Of a stretch of 64,000 bases of DNA, positions 32,692-44,790 are shown one piece after another. Position 1 is the stretch's first letter; each line of letters opens with the position of its first letter. The notes below the pieces were generated by a model. The model was not told the DNA's origin. It saw only the letters and a list, made by a program, of their open reading frames with translations, and made no database searches. A program made the translations under genes and the position numbers. Source of the stretch: Clytia hemisphaerica (taxonomy: Eukaryota > Cnidaria > Hydrozoa > Leptothecata > Clytiidae); assembly GCA_902728285.1 (NCBI GenBank), contig CACVBU010000538.1:709141-773140 (forward strand), in the 5' to 3' direction.

Positions 32692-34985
32692 TTAGTCACA
32701 TAAAAGAATGTTACCAGAGTAATATCCACGCCTTTTCTCCAAGTTCGTGTAAATTTTTTCTTGAGGCGGTGTGTAATAATTTTGCTTTGCTCCTATAAAT
32801 AAAAAAAAGACTTAGGACATCTGGTTGAATTCAAAATTGGTATATTACTTGACTGATTTCAAACAAATTCTTTAACACACCCCGCTACTACATATTAAGT
32901 GTGATTAAGTGTTACATACGTACCCATTGGTGCATTTAGTGTTTTTGAAGACACTTGGTCCTGTTGAGTATGAACCTGACTTGGTTGATTTTGCGTTTCT
33001 AAAATAAATTAAAGAAACACAAATGAAGTGAGAGTTTGTGGTAATTAAATTTGTTTGCTTAAAAGAAACCATTGCATTGACATCAAAGGAAGGGATCCAA
33101 TTAACTTTTGAGAACAAAACATGTGTCGACAAGGATTAAATGGTTAGCTACGTACGAATTGGTATAATAGGTGTTCTTGAAAACACTTGGTCATGTTGCG
33201 TATCAATCTGATTTGGTTGATTTTGCGTTTCTAAAAATAAATTAAATGAACACAAAAGAAGTGAGAGTTTGAAGTATTCAGTTTCATTTGCGTTAAATAC
33301 CGTTGCATTGACATCCAAGGAAGAGATCAACTTGACTTTCAAGAACAAAACATGCGTCGATAAGAATTAAATTGTTAGATACGTACGAATTGGTGTAGTT
33401 AGTGTTCTTGAAGACACTTGGTCCTGTTGAGTATCAGGTTGATTTGGTTGATTTTGCGTTTCTAAAAATAAATTAAATGAACACAAATGAAGTGAGAGTT
33501 TCAAGTATTCAGCTTCGTTTGCTTTAAAGAAATCGTTGCATTGACATCGAAAGAAAAGATCAACTTGACTGTCAACAAGGATTAAAGTGTTAGATACGTA
33601 CGAATTGGTGTAATTAGTGTTCTTGAAGACGCTTGTTGAGTATCAACCTGATTTGGTTGATTTTGTATTTCTAAAAAAAAATTAAATGAACACAAATGAA
33701 GTGAGAGTTTGTGGTATTAAAATTGTTTGCTTTTAAAAGGAAACATTGCATTGACATTAAAGGAATAAGGGATTAAGTTATTAAAATGACTTTTGAGAGC
33801 AAATATGTGTCGACAAGGATTAAAGTCTTAGATACGTACGAATTGGTGTTCTTGAAGACACTTGGTCATGTTGCGTATCAATCTGATTTGGTTGACTTTG
33901 CGTTTCTAAAATAAATTAAATGAACACAAATGAAGTGAGAGTTTGAAGTATTCAGTTTCATTTGCGTTAAATACCGTTGCATTGACATCCAAGGAAGAGA
34001 TCAACTTGACTTTCAAGAACAAAACATGCGTCGATAAGAATTAAATTGTTAGATACGTACGAATTGGTGTAGTTAGTGTTCTTGAAGACACTTGGTCCTG
34101 TTGAGTATCAGGTTGATTTGGTTGATTTTGCGTTTCTAAAAATAAATTAAATGAACACAAATGAAGTGAGAGTTTCCAGTATTCAGCTTTGTTTGCTTCA
34201 AAGAAATCGTTGCATTGATATCCAAGGAAGAGATCAACTTGACTTTTGAGAACAAAACATGTGTCGACAAGAATTAAAGTGTTAGATACGTACGAATTGG
34301 TGTAGTTAGTGTTCTTGAAGACAGTTGGTCATGTTGCGTATGAACCTGACTTGGTTGATTTTGCGTTTCTAAAATAAATTAAATGAACACAAATGAAGTG
34401 TTAAAGTATGTGGTAATTAAATTTGTTTGCTTAAAAGAAACCATTACATTGACATTAAAGGAAGGGATCCAATTAACTTTTGAGAACAAAACTTGTATCG
34501 ACAAGGATTACATGGTTAGCTACGTACCAATTGGGGTAGTTAGTGTTCTTGAAGACACTTGGTCATGTTGCGTATCAATCTGATTTGGTTGATTTTGCGT
34601 TTCTAAAAATAAATTAAATGAACACAAATGAAGTGAGAGTTTCGAGTATTCAGTTTCGTTTGCCTTAAATACCGTTGCATTGACATCAAAGGAAGATATC
34701 AACTTGACTGTCAACAAGGATTAAAGTGTTAGATACGTACGAATTGGTGTAGTTAGTGTTCTTGAAGACACTTGGTCCTGTTGAGTATCAGGTTGATTTT
34801 GCGTTTCTAAAATAAATTAAATGAACACAAATCAAGTGAGAGTTTGTGGTATTAAATTTGTTTGCTTAAAAGAAAGAAAACATTGCATTAACATCAAGAG
34901 AAGAGATCAACTTGACTTTCAAGAACAAAACTTACGCGGTGAGTTGTTCTGGTTAAGAAGATGCCAAATAGATTGATGAGGTGTA
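32692..34985 (-). CDS. Gene section with nine tandem mini-exons encoding a 25-aa Q/T-rich repeat
   Basis: In transcript order: 34985-34936 (50 nt, peptide TPHQSIWHLLNQNNSP), then the repeated exons 34806-34741 (66 nt), 34602-34528 (75), 34368-34294 (75), 34135-34061 (75), 33905-33840 (66), 33670-33602 (69), 33461-33387 (75), 33230-33156 (75), 32998-32924 (75), then a final exon 32792-32692 ending in TAA (peptide KQNYYTPPQEKIYTN...). Every repeated exon has an acceptor TAG|AA and a donor C|GTACGT (G|GTACGT in the last) and is phase 1-1, so any subset can be joined in frame. The unit reads QTQNQPNQPDTQQDQVSSRT + LTTPI. Introns are 138-169 nt. Length changes between copies are multiples of three (66, 69, 75), indicating selection for frame. 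No family recognised. Exons further upstream were not found. Confidence 0.7.
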
Positions 34986-35349
34986 CTAAAACAATTAAAA
35001 TGCAAAATGAATCAAATTTAAATAAGTTTTAAATCATACCTACAAATGTTTGTTTTGAAAATGAAAACAAAAGAACTAGTTTCAGATTTCTATTAACAAA
35101 CGACCCCATCCTAATAAACCTTTAGGGGAACACGGTAGTCTATTGAATAACAAATTTCTATAATCCTTTCATTAATTAAATTTCCCACGAATTAATCGAA
35201 CCTAATCGAACGCGATCGAATACTGTAATTGCGATTCGATTGTCGAACGTATCGAAGCAATCGAACGGCAAATCCTGGGTAATATTCGATTGTGATCCGA
35301 TTGCGTTCGACAATCAAATTGCAATTATTCGATTGCATTCAATTGTGTT

Positions 35350-35538
35350 CAATAGACCTTTTTTCAAAGAGGCCACCCTGTTGAATAATTATGTAGTCCA
35401 GCGGAAAAACAATGATAAAACCATGCATAATTATTACAATATGCATGATACAGTAATTATGCATGGCTCTATGATTGTTTTTATAGCTGGACTACATAAT
35501 TATTCAACAGGACGTCCTCTTTGAGAAAAGGTCTATTG
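35350..35538. mobile_element. Foldback element, about 75-bp arms
   Basis: CAATAGACCTTTTTTCAAAG at the left is the imperfect inverse of CTTTGAGAAAAGGTCTATTG at the right. The arms continue inward with CTGTTGAATAATTATGTAGT/ACTACATAATTATTCAACAG and a CATGCATAATTA stem. Non-coding. Confidence 0.8.
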
Positions 35539-35571
35539 ATTCGGCGTTCGATTCGTTCGATTGACACCGTC

Positions 35572-35830
35572 TGGATATTGACAAACTTTTTTCACTAACC
35601 CCCCTGGAAATTTTGGATAACAAAAATTATCCCCTGGAAATTAGGAGTCGACCCCCTCCCTGGAAAATGAAATTTTGTGAAAAAGGGCCTGGAAAGTGAC
35701 TATTGATGCCAGTTTAGGAGGAGAGAACCCCCTGGAAACCTTTAATAACCCCTTGGAAAATCTGAAAATGACCAAAAGCCCCCTGGAAAATCAAGGCTCA
35801 GATCCCTCTGGAAAAGTTTGTCAATATCCA
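35572..35830. mobile_element. MITE, TGGATATTGACAAACTTTT ends
   Basis: TGGATATTGACAAACTTTT at the left, AAAAGTTTGTCAATATCCA at the right (19-bp perfect inverted ends). Inside, CCCCCTGGAAA recurs about six times. Related CCCCTGGAAA sequence is seen at 45265-45330 and 45770-45840. Confidence 0.75.
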
Positions 35831-35872
35831 TGTATGGTTTAAAAATGGAATGGCCCATTGCTACCGTGAGAT

Positions 35873-36090
35873 TGGGTAACTTGCATCAGTGGAGGCTAAC
35901 ATGCATAGCCCTAAAATGAATGACCTGGCTTGGTCATTGAAATACAAAGTTAAATCAAAACAAAAATGATAGAGTGTAGAGCTGTGAGCGGAGCTGAATA
36001 TAGTTTATTTCAATAGTCAGCCAGGTCATTCATTTGAGGGCTACTGTATGCATGTTAGCCTCCACTGATGCTAGTTACCCACTCTCACGG
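35873..36090. mobile_element. Foldback MITE, CCGTGAGA ends, copy 1
   Basis: The left arm CCGTGAGATTGGGTAACTTG runs to GCATCAGTGGAGGCTAACAT; the right arm is its complement, ending CCCACTCTCACGG. The centre has AATACAAAGTTAAATCAAAA. The same centre and ends occur at 39962-40177. Confidence 0.75.
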
Positions 36091-37045
36091 TTTGTGTTGC
36101 AAAATTAAGTTAAGTTAGCTATGATGACCGCTATATATATATAATTAAACAAGGTATGTCTGCATTATAATACAGTGTAGTGCTGCAATCACAAATGACT
36201 TGTGTTTGCGTCGTTTTATAGATAAAAAAGAGTTGATCGGTCACAGAATAAAAGGTCAAACTATGATGATGAGTACAACCCTGCGCCAACAACGCACCGG
36301 ACAGTCCGGTGTTTTGTCCAGTGCCAAAAAGTATCCTTCAGCCACACCAGAAACCTTTAGTCCTGTGTTAGTCCGGTGTTAATTTTTCAAACTTCTGGAC
36401 ACCGGACACATGTGTTTCAAAAATAATGCGCACCAAACTTTGGTGTTGAGATATGTCTGGTTGTAAAAAGTATTCTCATCTGACACCTGGACTTGCTTGT
36501 CCAGTGTTCATGAAGTCCGGTGTGTCAGCATGGTTGTTGATGAGTTAGGCAGAAATCATATCTATCGAGAATAGATCTTTTGCCTTTCCATCTGCCATCT
36601 TGAATTGTATGCAAAAATACAGGAACAAAAAAGCTGTGGTTGGTTTTAGTTGGAAAATATGCAAAACATATGCAAAGTTTACACAAAGATTAAAAAGACA
36701 ACAAAGCATCTATATTATATATTATAATCATTAGTACAATAAAAGATGGGCTATATTAATACTTTCTTTTTGGATAGGTTTTACATATTTTCAATGCACC
36801 ACTGGAATTAGGCCACCTTAAATTTTTCATACAATTCAATATGGCCTGAATATGGCGGATGGAAAAGCGAACAGGTCTATTGAAAGTAAATACCCTGCAG
36901 TTTTGCTGTCTTTATGACAGTCCTCAACCGCGGTCCTTGGATTTCACAATAAGACCCTTTTTTTACAAGTATATATCTATTCTAAAATAAGAAATAATAT
37001 CCCCATCCCTTTCCTATAGGTTTGCTGGAATCTTTTACTATTTCC

Positions 37046-37366
37046 CTAGTCATGAAGACAGAAATATTGTGGTGCGATTTTGGTACAGTTTTGACACTGG
37101 AAACTTCTTGAATTGTATGACAAGCATATCTGGACTTGGTAAAGTGGCAGTTCTGTACAAAGATAATGGACTAAACGGTGGCACTTCCTGCATTGTAGGG
37201 TATCTTTTGGTGCGTTTTCTTCATTTATGATGCACTTTGACGGGCTGCAAAAGTCGTTTATTGATGGTGATTTTTGATTATTTTCCTGGATTTTTTCCGC
37301 CATCTTTGTGCATTTTTCAGACAACAACCGTTCAGTTTTGTATTTGACGTCAACTGTGTGAATCAT
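37046..37366 (-). CDS. PHD-like zinc-finger ORF, 106 aa, probably a transposon remnant
   Basis: One open frame with CRKCHRLVHYLCTELPLYQV and a later FQCQNC. The spacing C-x2-C ... H-x3-C ... C-x2-C is PHD/treble-clef-like, a type often found as free-standing ORFs in invertebrate repeats. An N-terminal CSPSKCIINEENAP may supply further ligands. No neighbouring exon could be joined. Its function is unknown. Confidence 0.4.
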   Translation of the reverse strand: MIHTVDVKYKTERLLSEKCTKMAEKIQENNQKSPSINDFCSPSKCIINEENAPKDTLQCRKCHRLVHYLCTELPLYQVQICLSYNSRSFQCQNCTKIAPQYFCLHD

Positions 37367-37369
37367 TAA

Positions 37370-39270
37370 AGGTGGTGATGAACATTAGTTGACCCAATGG
37401 ACAATCAAAATTACCCTCAAACAGAGCAAAATTACCCCCAAACAGAGCAAGTTTACCCCCCGGACAAGGCTGTTTCCCAGGATTATTCAAATATTTTGAA
37501 TATGAAGGAATTCAATACGGGATGTAGCACATTTTTAACATTCTTACAGGAATAACAATTTAATGGCAATCGACGTTAACGCTATTATGGAAAAAAAGAT
37601 ATGTCTTTCACAGAGGAATACCGTTTTTTTAGTTGACCTGGTAAACAGCAATGAAAGTGATTGAGGAAGAACAAAAACGTTTCAGCATAGAAAAGATACC
37701 TTATTACACGAATATTAATAGTCATTTTATTAACACGAATTGAATAATTTCGTGTTAATAAAAACCCCCCTTAATTAAAACCAGCCACCGTTTCCTTGAA
37801 AAAGCAGAAAAATTCGTGTTAATTTCAGATCGTACAAATTTCAAGGCCGTTGAATACTTGCCTAGTAGTATTCGTGTAATAAGGTAACCATTTAAGGAGT
37901 TGGAAACTAACAATGACAAAATTATTGTAAAAATGTTAGCAAATTAGTTGTTATGAATAGGATATATAAATCTAATAAGATTTATTTCTCAGTGCTAAAT
38001 TTTAATTATTTGTATATTCACTAATTGTGTACTTTGGCCTAAAAATCGAAATTTCCTCTCTCGGAGGTTCAAAAATCAACAAAATTGACAAAAATTTTGA
38101 GAAAAGTCCCTCAAAGGGTCCAAACAACGACAAATATTCTCTCTAATTTTGGGAAAAGTCCCAAAGGGTCCCAAAAAAGCAAATTTTCCCTCTCTCTAAG
38201 GGTCGAATTTCGATTTTTGGCTCGGACATACCCAGGTATATGATTTTAGCCACTGTTTTTAGAGAAAATATGTAGATATTATATTTTTTATTGAGTATGT
38301 ACTTATTTCATCCTACAGGACCCACATACTTGATTATCGCTTATAGGAAAAATTGATTGAATAACTTAATGTCTTTTTTTCTCTCTTTCATTTTCTGTGT
38401 TTTTGGCAAAAATCCTGCTCTAATAATGTTCATAAAAACTCGTGAAGCTTGAGAAATGTAATCTTTGCGTAAACTTGTCCCCTTAACAACACCTCTGTCT
38501 CCATGCTTCCGTTAGAATTTTTCGAAAATTGAATGAAAAGACCAATAAATGCCATCCTTGCGCTTAAACAAAAGAAAGATGATTCTGCCTCTCTTTCCTT
38601 TCAATTTCCCGACATTTTGAGTATTTTGTGTCTAAGCCTATAGATCTCTTTTTTTTTTCGTTACAGACACTTGTTAAACAATAAAAGTATAATAAACATA
38701 TATTGATTTAATCGCCGTTGTTGCTGTCCACGTTAATATTTGTTACAATATTGTTGTTAGCTTCTGGTCATTGGATTCTGCTGATTGATGTTCTAACATT
38801 GGCATTATTATTGATGGTACTTAATACACCTTAATTCTCAAATTACAAAGCTAATGAAGAATCGCATGCATCGAAAATTGGTGAGTTCACTCAAATATTA
38901 GAACATCTTTTAGTCAGTAATAACCTATGCAAGACGTCATCCGCGCTTTTTTCTCCACGCAATTAACGTTTATTCAACTTTGCGACTTTTTCGAATGTTT
39001 GGAGCCAAATATTCGATTTTTTAACGTCACTTAAACTTTCGAAGCTCCTGCATTATAGTCAAAAAATGAATTTGCGTCGTTTTCTGAAAATAGTCAAAAT
39101 AAAACTGAAAATGATTATTTAGCAAAACTAAACCAGGTGCAGATAAGAGTATATTTCGAATAAAGGGGGTGGGGGTTATTGGAATTTTTTCCTTAAAGAG
39201 GGGCGTTTATTCGAAGTTATACGGTAATATAAAGAATTAGAAAAGAAGTAGGGAAAAGTGACAGATACAT
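37370..39270. other. Gene-free stretch
   Basis: AT-rich with repeated phrases (GAGAAAAGTCCCTCAAAGGG / GGAAAAGTCCCAAAGGGTCC near 38100-38180; AACACGAAT/ATTCGTGTTA inverted words near 37700-37870). No exon supported. Confidence 0.4.
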
Positions 39271-39284
39271 TCCAAAATTCAAGG

Positions 39285-39740
39285 AACTTGGATTTTATTT
39301 GAAATGTTTTCAGGAAAATATAGTTTAAACATTTCAAAAACATTTCATTGCTCAGAGAACTTGGATTGTTTTTGAAATGCTTTCAGGAAAGTTGTTTAAA
39401 CAATAGAGAACTTCGATTGTATTTGAAATGCTTTCAGGAAAGTTGTTTAAACAATTCAAAAACATTTCATTGCTCAGAGAACTTGGATTGTCTTTGAAAT
39501 GTTTCCAGGAAAGTTGTCTAAACAATTCAAAAACATTTCATTGCTCAAAAATTTGAATTGTCTTTGAAATGCTTTCATGAAAAGAAGTTTCAACAATTCA
39601 AATACAATTCATTTTTTCTTTAATTTTGAATTGTATTTGAATTGCGTTCTTTAATTTTGAAATGCATTTGAACTATGTTAAAGGATTTTATTTTATGGAA
39701 TGTGTTTGAAATGTCTGTAAAATGCTTTTGGATTTCCTGG
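39285..39740. repeat. Tandem array of GAGAACTTGGATTG units
   Basis: Four or more imperfect units of about 60-90 bp repeat GAGAACTTGGATTGTTTTTG, AAATGCTTTCAGGAAAGTTG and AACAATTCAAAAACATTTCA. The composition is like the array at 17540-18045. Confidence 0.65.
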
Positions 39741-39961
39741 AATTCGTAAGGGGTGGTGTACGGTGGGGCTGGATCTAAATGTGCTTTGTACGGCGGTGAA
39801 AATAGGTTAATTTGAAATCTGCTGTATTATCTGTACACCCCACCTTACCTTACCTTACCTTAAGTCACCGTACAATGACAATGTACGGCAGTGTCTAGGC
39901 AGGGTTGTTTCGATTATACAAAAATGATTGCTGAATTTCAATTGACATGATTTCTAAGAAA

Positions 39962-40177
39962 TACTGTGAGATCGGGTAACTTGCATAAGCCCTCAAATGA
40001 ATGACCCATTTGGTCATTAAAATACAAAGTTAAATCAAAACAAAAATGGTAGGCTAGAGCTGCAAGCGGAGCTGCGTAGTTCATTTGTTTTGAAATTTTG
40101 CTGCTTTGATTGGTCAGTCGTTTGATGGCTGTGCAAGTTACCCTCCACTGAGATGCAAGTCACCCGACTTCACGGTA
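39962..40177. mobile_element. Foldback MITE, CCGTGAGA family, copy 2
   Basis: Left end TACTGTGAGATCGGGTAACT, right end AGTCACCCGACTTCACGGTA. The centre AATACAAAGTTAAATCAAAA equals that of copy 1 at 35873-36090. A TA dinucleotide at both tips could be a target duplication. Confidence 0.65.
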
Positions 40178-40751
40178 CTTGCTAAAACTGACTGTTTGTC
40201 ACAACTAGTTTCACTATTAACACATAACTATCTGGTGAAAAAAGGAAAAAAAGATCATACCTGTGCTGTTTGTAGTTTTGGTGAAGAAGAGAAGAGAGGG
40301 TTATTAATGTTGTTGTTTGTTGTGGAAAATTAACTCTTCTTGTACTGCTTACTGAGCATGATCAATTTATTGGTGCATTCACTAACTACACAAAATACTT
40401 ATAGTAGTAAACAAATATCAAACCTCTTTAAATACTCTACAAAAGACCAGAAAATATGATAAAAATTTATACAGCAGCAGCAAGTTTCAAAAGCATGTCT
40501 GATGTGCATAATCAAGCAGCCATTAAAAAGTTTCACAATGATTGTTTACAAAGGCTTGGTTACACTTTTTGCACTAGCGTATTTTATTTATTAAGAAAAG
40601 CCCTGTTTTTTATCACTTTTTATCTTTGTGAGTGAGTCCACCTTTAGAATATTTGCCGTAGTACGCCCGAAGCCAAACGCCCACGCCATAATTTGCGCCC
40701 CAAAAAATGTCTCGCCAGCCAGACACACGGAAGGCTATCGTAATACTTTCG

Positions 40752-40775
40752 CTAAGCGAAATTAATAATAATAAT
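40752..40775. repeat. (AAT)n microsatellite
   Basis: About eight AAT/ATA triplets in a row near 40762-40785, at the edge of a short C-rich patch. Confidence 0.7.
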
Positions 40776-40873
40776 AATAATAAAAGTTTACAATCTAAAC
40801 CCTACAAGGATTGGATTGGCAATAGAGCTTCAAAGAATGCTTGACAACTATATCGTCCCCGGTTGAATCAAAT

Positions 40874-41088
40874 GATTTTATGGTCCAGAGAGACACCTCT
40901 AAATCTTTTGACCCAATTTTTTTCCAAAGCTGAGATATTTGACTTTGAAATCTCTAAAAATGAGTCTTTACACAGTCTTTATACATTGAATTTCTATTGT
41001 TTTCAAGTAAAAATTTGAAAATTCAAAGTCGAATATCTCAGCTTTGGAAAATAATTGGGTCAAACAGTTTCCTTAGGACCATAAAATG
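40874..41088. mobile_element. Inverted-repeat element, ATTTTATGGTCC ends
   Basis: ATTTTATGGTCC...TTTGACCCAATTTTTTTCCA, then AAGCTGAGATATTTGACTTT on the left, complemented on the right by AAAGTCGAATATCTCAGCTT ... GGACCATAAAAT. Arms are about 75 bp with a short centre. Confidence 0.75.
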
Positions 41089-41155
41089 AATCTCTAAGTC
41101 AAATATCAAAAATCATCTGATAATGCCTTTAGAACTTTTTCAGATCTTTGACGAA

Positions 41156-41433
41156 CACTTCCTCCTTACAGACCCAGTAGGACTTTTTCAGCCAGTGGGG
41201 ATAAAAATGACGGACTGAAACTTTATGGGGATCGATATTCCCATATTTTTTATGCCTGGGGATTTCAATTCTTTTGTTTTCAGGGCAGAAAATTCATTGG
41301 GGATGGGAAAATTTGGCATAATATTTTGAATTGAGTATTGGTTTATTTGATTATTCTCAGTGGCGACAAAGATTGGAGGATAATTTTCAACCGGGGACGA
41401 TATTTTGGCCATTTTTTCTGTGAGAAGGGGGTG
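41156..41433. mobile_element. hAT-like MITE copy 4 with 8-bp duplication
   Basis: Ends CACTTCCTCCTTACAGACCC and TCTGTGAGAAGGGGGTG. Flanks TTGACGAA (41148-41155) and TTGACGAT (41434-41441) match at 7 of 8 bases. It lies just downstream of copy B. Confidence 0.8.
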
Positions 41434-41685
41434 TTGACGATGATAATATGGTAAACTTTTTCTTGAATTTGAAATGTGCACTCGTACCACTTTTGAATTC
41501 TATTACTGATAGAGCTTTGTGCAATCATGATCATGAAAAGCGATTTAACGGACTGGGAACGAGTTTGAATTCCTTTGTACTTAAATAGGTATATCTATTT
41601 ATTTTTATTTCATGTAAGCTAAATCGCCGTTCAGTCAGGTTGCTATCATATCTTTTTAACATGATGTTAGAATTCAAAATCATAC

Positions 41686-43675
41686 CTCCAGAGTGTGATA
41701 ATTCAATCCCAAAACGTCCTTCAGGGCCATTTTTCATTCCCAAAGTGTACACCACGTTCATGCCTCCTTTCATCTCCATATTCTCCGTTGAGTGAAACTT
41801 CAAATCATTCCATTCGACGTCAACTTCAAATGACGTCATTGGGGACTCACTAAGTGGAGGGTCAAAGGTCATTTTTCCATGCATAGCTTTTTGTTTGGTA
41901 TCTGTCGAACATTCTTCCTCGCTGACAGGTGGCCATTCGTTAGCTGAAATAAATAGGATTAGATTAATCTAAAAGCCGGTTTCTACCCGCGGGCGCTGCA
42001 ATCGCACTATTTGGCTTCAATCCTTTTTGCTTAAAAATGTAGCGCGCGCGCAAAAAAAAAGTTGAACACATTTCCAAATTTTTCAAAAGTTACGTCAGAT
42101 CGCGCCAATGGAATTGCTTCATTTTTCTTTTGACCAATAGCGTGGTAGATCTACTAAAAAAGTGCGATCGCGGCGCGCACAAGTGGAGACTGGCCTTAAG
42201 ATATGTAAATAGTACTACAGTTAACTCTCGCTTATTTGAACTTAAATTATTCAAGTCTTGCTATATTTCGAAGTTGTTTCCACTCCCCTTCAAGGAGAAC
42301 CCCTCTTGAAATGCATTCTATAATTCGAATCTCTCTGTAATTCTAACAAATAAAATTGCCCATTTGTGTTCGAATTAGCGATAGTCGACTGTACTTTTTC
42401 TGTTGGTAGCGACCGTAGTGCAGAGTTAGATCATCCGTCTATGTAGTCGATGCTATCGTCCGTATAATATTTTTTATGATATAACATAGTTTGTATATTA
42501 TAAAACGTAATATGTTTCGCGGCGGATAGAGTCTGTGTTTAAGACAACAGCCACTCCCGTAAAAAATTTCCGTCTTCACATTTGTTCCTTTTAGATGAAA
42601 CTCGTCTTAGACTATTATACCGAAGACTTCGCTTTAGTATAAAAAATTACTGAAATTCTTTCTGCTTTGATGCTCAGCAATTTAAGAGAAGGATCAATCG
42701 TAAGTGGAGCAATCTAGGGAGAAAGAGTAGCGCCTTTCCCTACCTCCAGGTAATCATTATCAAAAGAGGAGCCTTGGGTCGCACACTTACTTATTTTGTT
42801 GTTGTATATAAAAAACTTCCTTCTGAATTGTAAAAACGACGGTTTGAAATATATACCTTAGAACACATCTCCTTAGCTTAAATTCAGTTTCGAAGGTTTA
42901 AAAGGGTGATTCGACTGAAATTTTAGTTCATTTTACATACCCCGATACTTTTTTATGGATAGTACACATTAGATAGTACATTAAGGAGCTAATTTTGACG
43001 AAAACTAATTTTGGTGAGCAGCATAAATCTTGAGAACTTATTTTGGTGAATATGGTCAGATTTATTGGTTTTTGCGAGAACTAATTTTAACAAATGACTG
43101 AATCTGGTCTATTTTGCCTTTTTTTCAGCAATTTTAGATGAAATTGGGGATGTTTTTGCGAAATACAAAAGCATTCAATTGTGGCAAGAACTCATTTTGG
43201 TGAATTGAATGGGCCAAAGTATTTAACTTTGATGAGAACTTATTCTGGCGAATCTTGTCTAAACTCACCAAATTTGCCAAAAATATTTCTCGCCTAAATG
43301 AGCTTTTAATGTAGTCTTTTGATAATTTTCACGAACTCCAATACAGTACTAATTTATATATGCATGGATTGGGGAATCACTCTGTTTGCTGTTTGATCAC
43401 CAGCAATAGCGTGGTGGCAGGGGCTCCAGCAGTCGGATTTTTTCGGGGCGCCGAAATACAACGGGCGCAAAAAGATGCCTTTCATTTCTAATTTCAGCGC
43501 CCCTTTACTCTTTTACAACTCGGATATAGCATAACTTTTCCAAAAACATTTGATTTTCTTAGGGGACGCCAAAATCAAAATCTTGATAACTTGACAAAAG
43601 ATTGAAACGGGTTGGGATTTCAAACTTACCGTAAACTAAAACAACTGCAGTAAATATCAAGAAGTAAAGCTTCAT
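41686..43675 (-). CDS. DUF3472-like secreted protein, copy B (exons 1-2 only)
   Basis: Exon 1 is 43675-43630 (46 nt, signal peptide MKLYFLIFTAVVLVYG, phase-1 donor GTAAGT). Exon 2 is 41943-41686 (258 nt, phase 1-1): WPPVSEEECSTDTKQKAMHG, MTSFEVDVEWNDLKFHSTEN, then GMKNGPEGRFGIELSHSGG. The usual GPGGYFG is changed to GPEGRFG. No exons 3-5 are found between here and 37 kb. If the intron after exon 2 were retained the frame would end at 41531. So B is a 5' remnant, a short secreted form, or the 5' part of a gene whose 3' part lies further away (copy A, same strand, compatible phase). A TATA box sits about 100 bp upstream of the ATG. Confidence 0.65.
42660..42795. mobile_element. tRNA-derived SINE, family 2, copy 2 (body only)
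   Basis: TGCTCAGCAATTTAAGAGAA and GGAGCAATCTAGGGAGAAAG match the body of the SINE at 6495-6730; the tRNA-like head is missing. It lies in intron 1 of copy B. Confidence 0.55.
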
Positions 43676-43770
43676 GCCTTGTAAATTTTTGAGTTAACGC
43701 CAATCACTACCAATCACCGCCAGTCTGTCAAAAAAATATCAGCATTCTGATTTCTTAATAACGAAGCAAT

Positions 43771-43783
43771 CTTTTATATAAAG
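43771..43783 (-). promoter_or_regulatory. TATA box of copy B
   Basis: Minus-strand CTTTATATAAAAG, 96-108 bp upstream of the ATG at 43675. Transcription would start near 43745, giving a 5' UTR of about 70 nt. Supports copy B having been a true 5' gene end. Confidence 0.5.
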
Positions 43784-43912
43784 AAGCACTCGGTTGACAC
43801 TAGAGTCTTACATCGCACCTTATTATTTCATCAATTTTAATAACATTTTGAAATTAATACATCAGACACTACTATGCGTTTTTCGCTGTCCTACCTGTTA
43901 AATGATATACGT

Positions 43913-44130
43913 TTTTATTAGAACAAACTATATAAGAAAGTAAACCTTCGATGACTAAAATATCAAGAACAAGTTAATGGACGGTTTCTTAGGAAATTGC
44001 AAAAGAAATACTCACATAATGGTGAAATACGAACATGTTAAGACAACTTTTAGGCTTAAAACTCAAAAAGTTATGAACATCCGAAGGCTTCAATCAGGTT
44101 GGATTTTTTAATAAAAACGATATGCTTTAC
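43913..44130. repeat. 'taagaaca' repeat family, copy 2
   Basis: Starts GTTTTTATTAGAACAAACTA; the body has ATATCAAGAACAAGTTAATG and AAAACTCAAAAAGTTATGAA, then GAACATCCGAAGGCTTCAA. Upstream of copy B. Confidence 0.6.
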
Positions 44131-44790
44131 TTAGTAAAAGAGAACTCTACTGTCCAAATAGGGAGTATTCAGATAAAAGAAACTCTCTGTTTCATAATCA
44201 TAGATTTTGAGGTCCGCCTACACCCTTCATACTCCAGTGGTGCTGTGAACCGACCGTCAAATAACTGATTGTTAGACCTATTAATCTCTCAATGATAGTT
44301 TCATATTAATACCATACTCAGCAAGTATGTGTAGGATATTGCACCTTAGTTTAATCCAGTTAGCGGTTCAAATATCCATTCTATTTATTACATTACTTGC
44401 ATAGGTTGGTTATTATCAATTAAAATGTTCCTATTATCTATCGAGTTAGGCTGTGATTTTATTTTCTATCTTGCCACAGTATGCTGAAGATAAAAGTGCC
44501 CACCATGTTATTAATCTTCGAAAACTTTTTGAGCCCCCTTCCCCGCCCTTATTAGTATTCCCCATCCGTTTATTAGTTTTCTTTACCATTTTGTGAGTAT
44601 TTTGTGCAATTTCCTATGAGTTTGGGTGTTTAGAGTCCGCAAAGCCCACTCTCGTGTTATATCTTTAGGGTTTTTAATCAATAGACGTTTTAACGCTTGA
44701 AATTTCAATATTACACGATAGCTTTTTTTCAGCCGCCCTCACCCGTTTATTCAGGCCTTACCAGTTAATTCACTATTCGGAACCATAGAA

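Noticed and set aside
36260-36540. Possible element with repeated CCGGTGT/TCCGGTG words
   Set aside because: The words recur but I could not define ends or inverted arms, so it is not listed as a feature.
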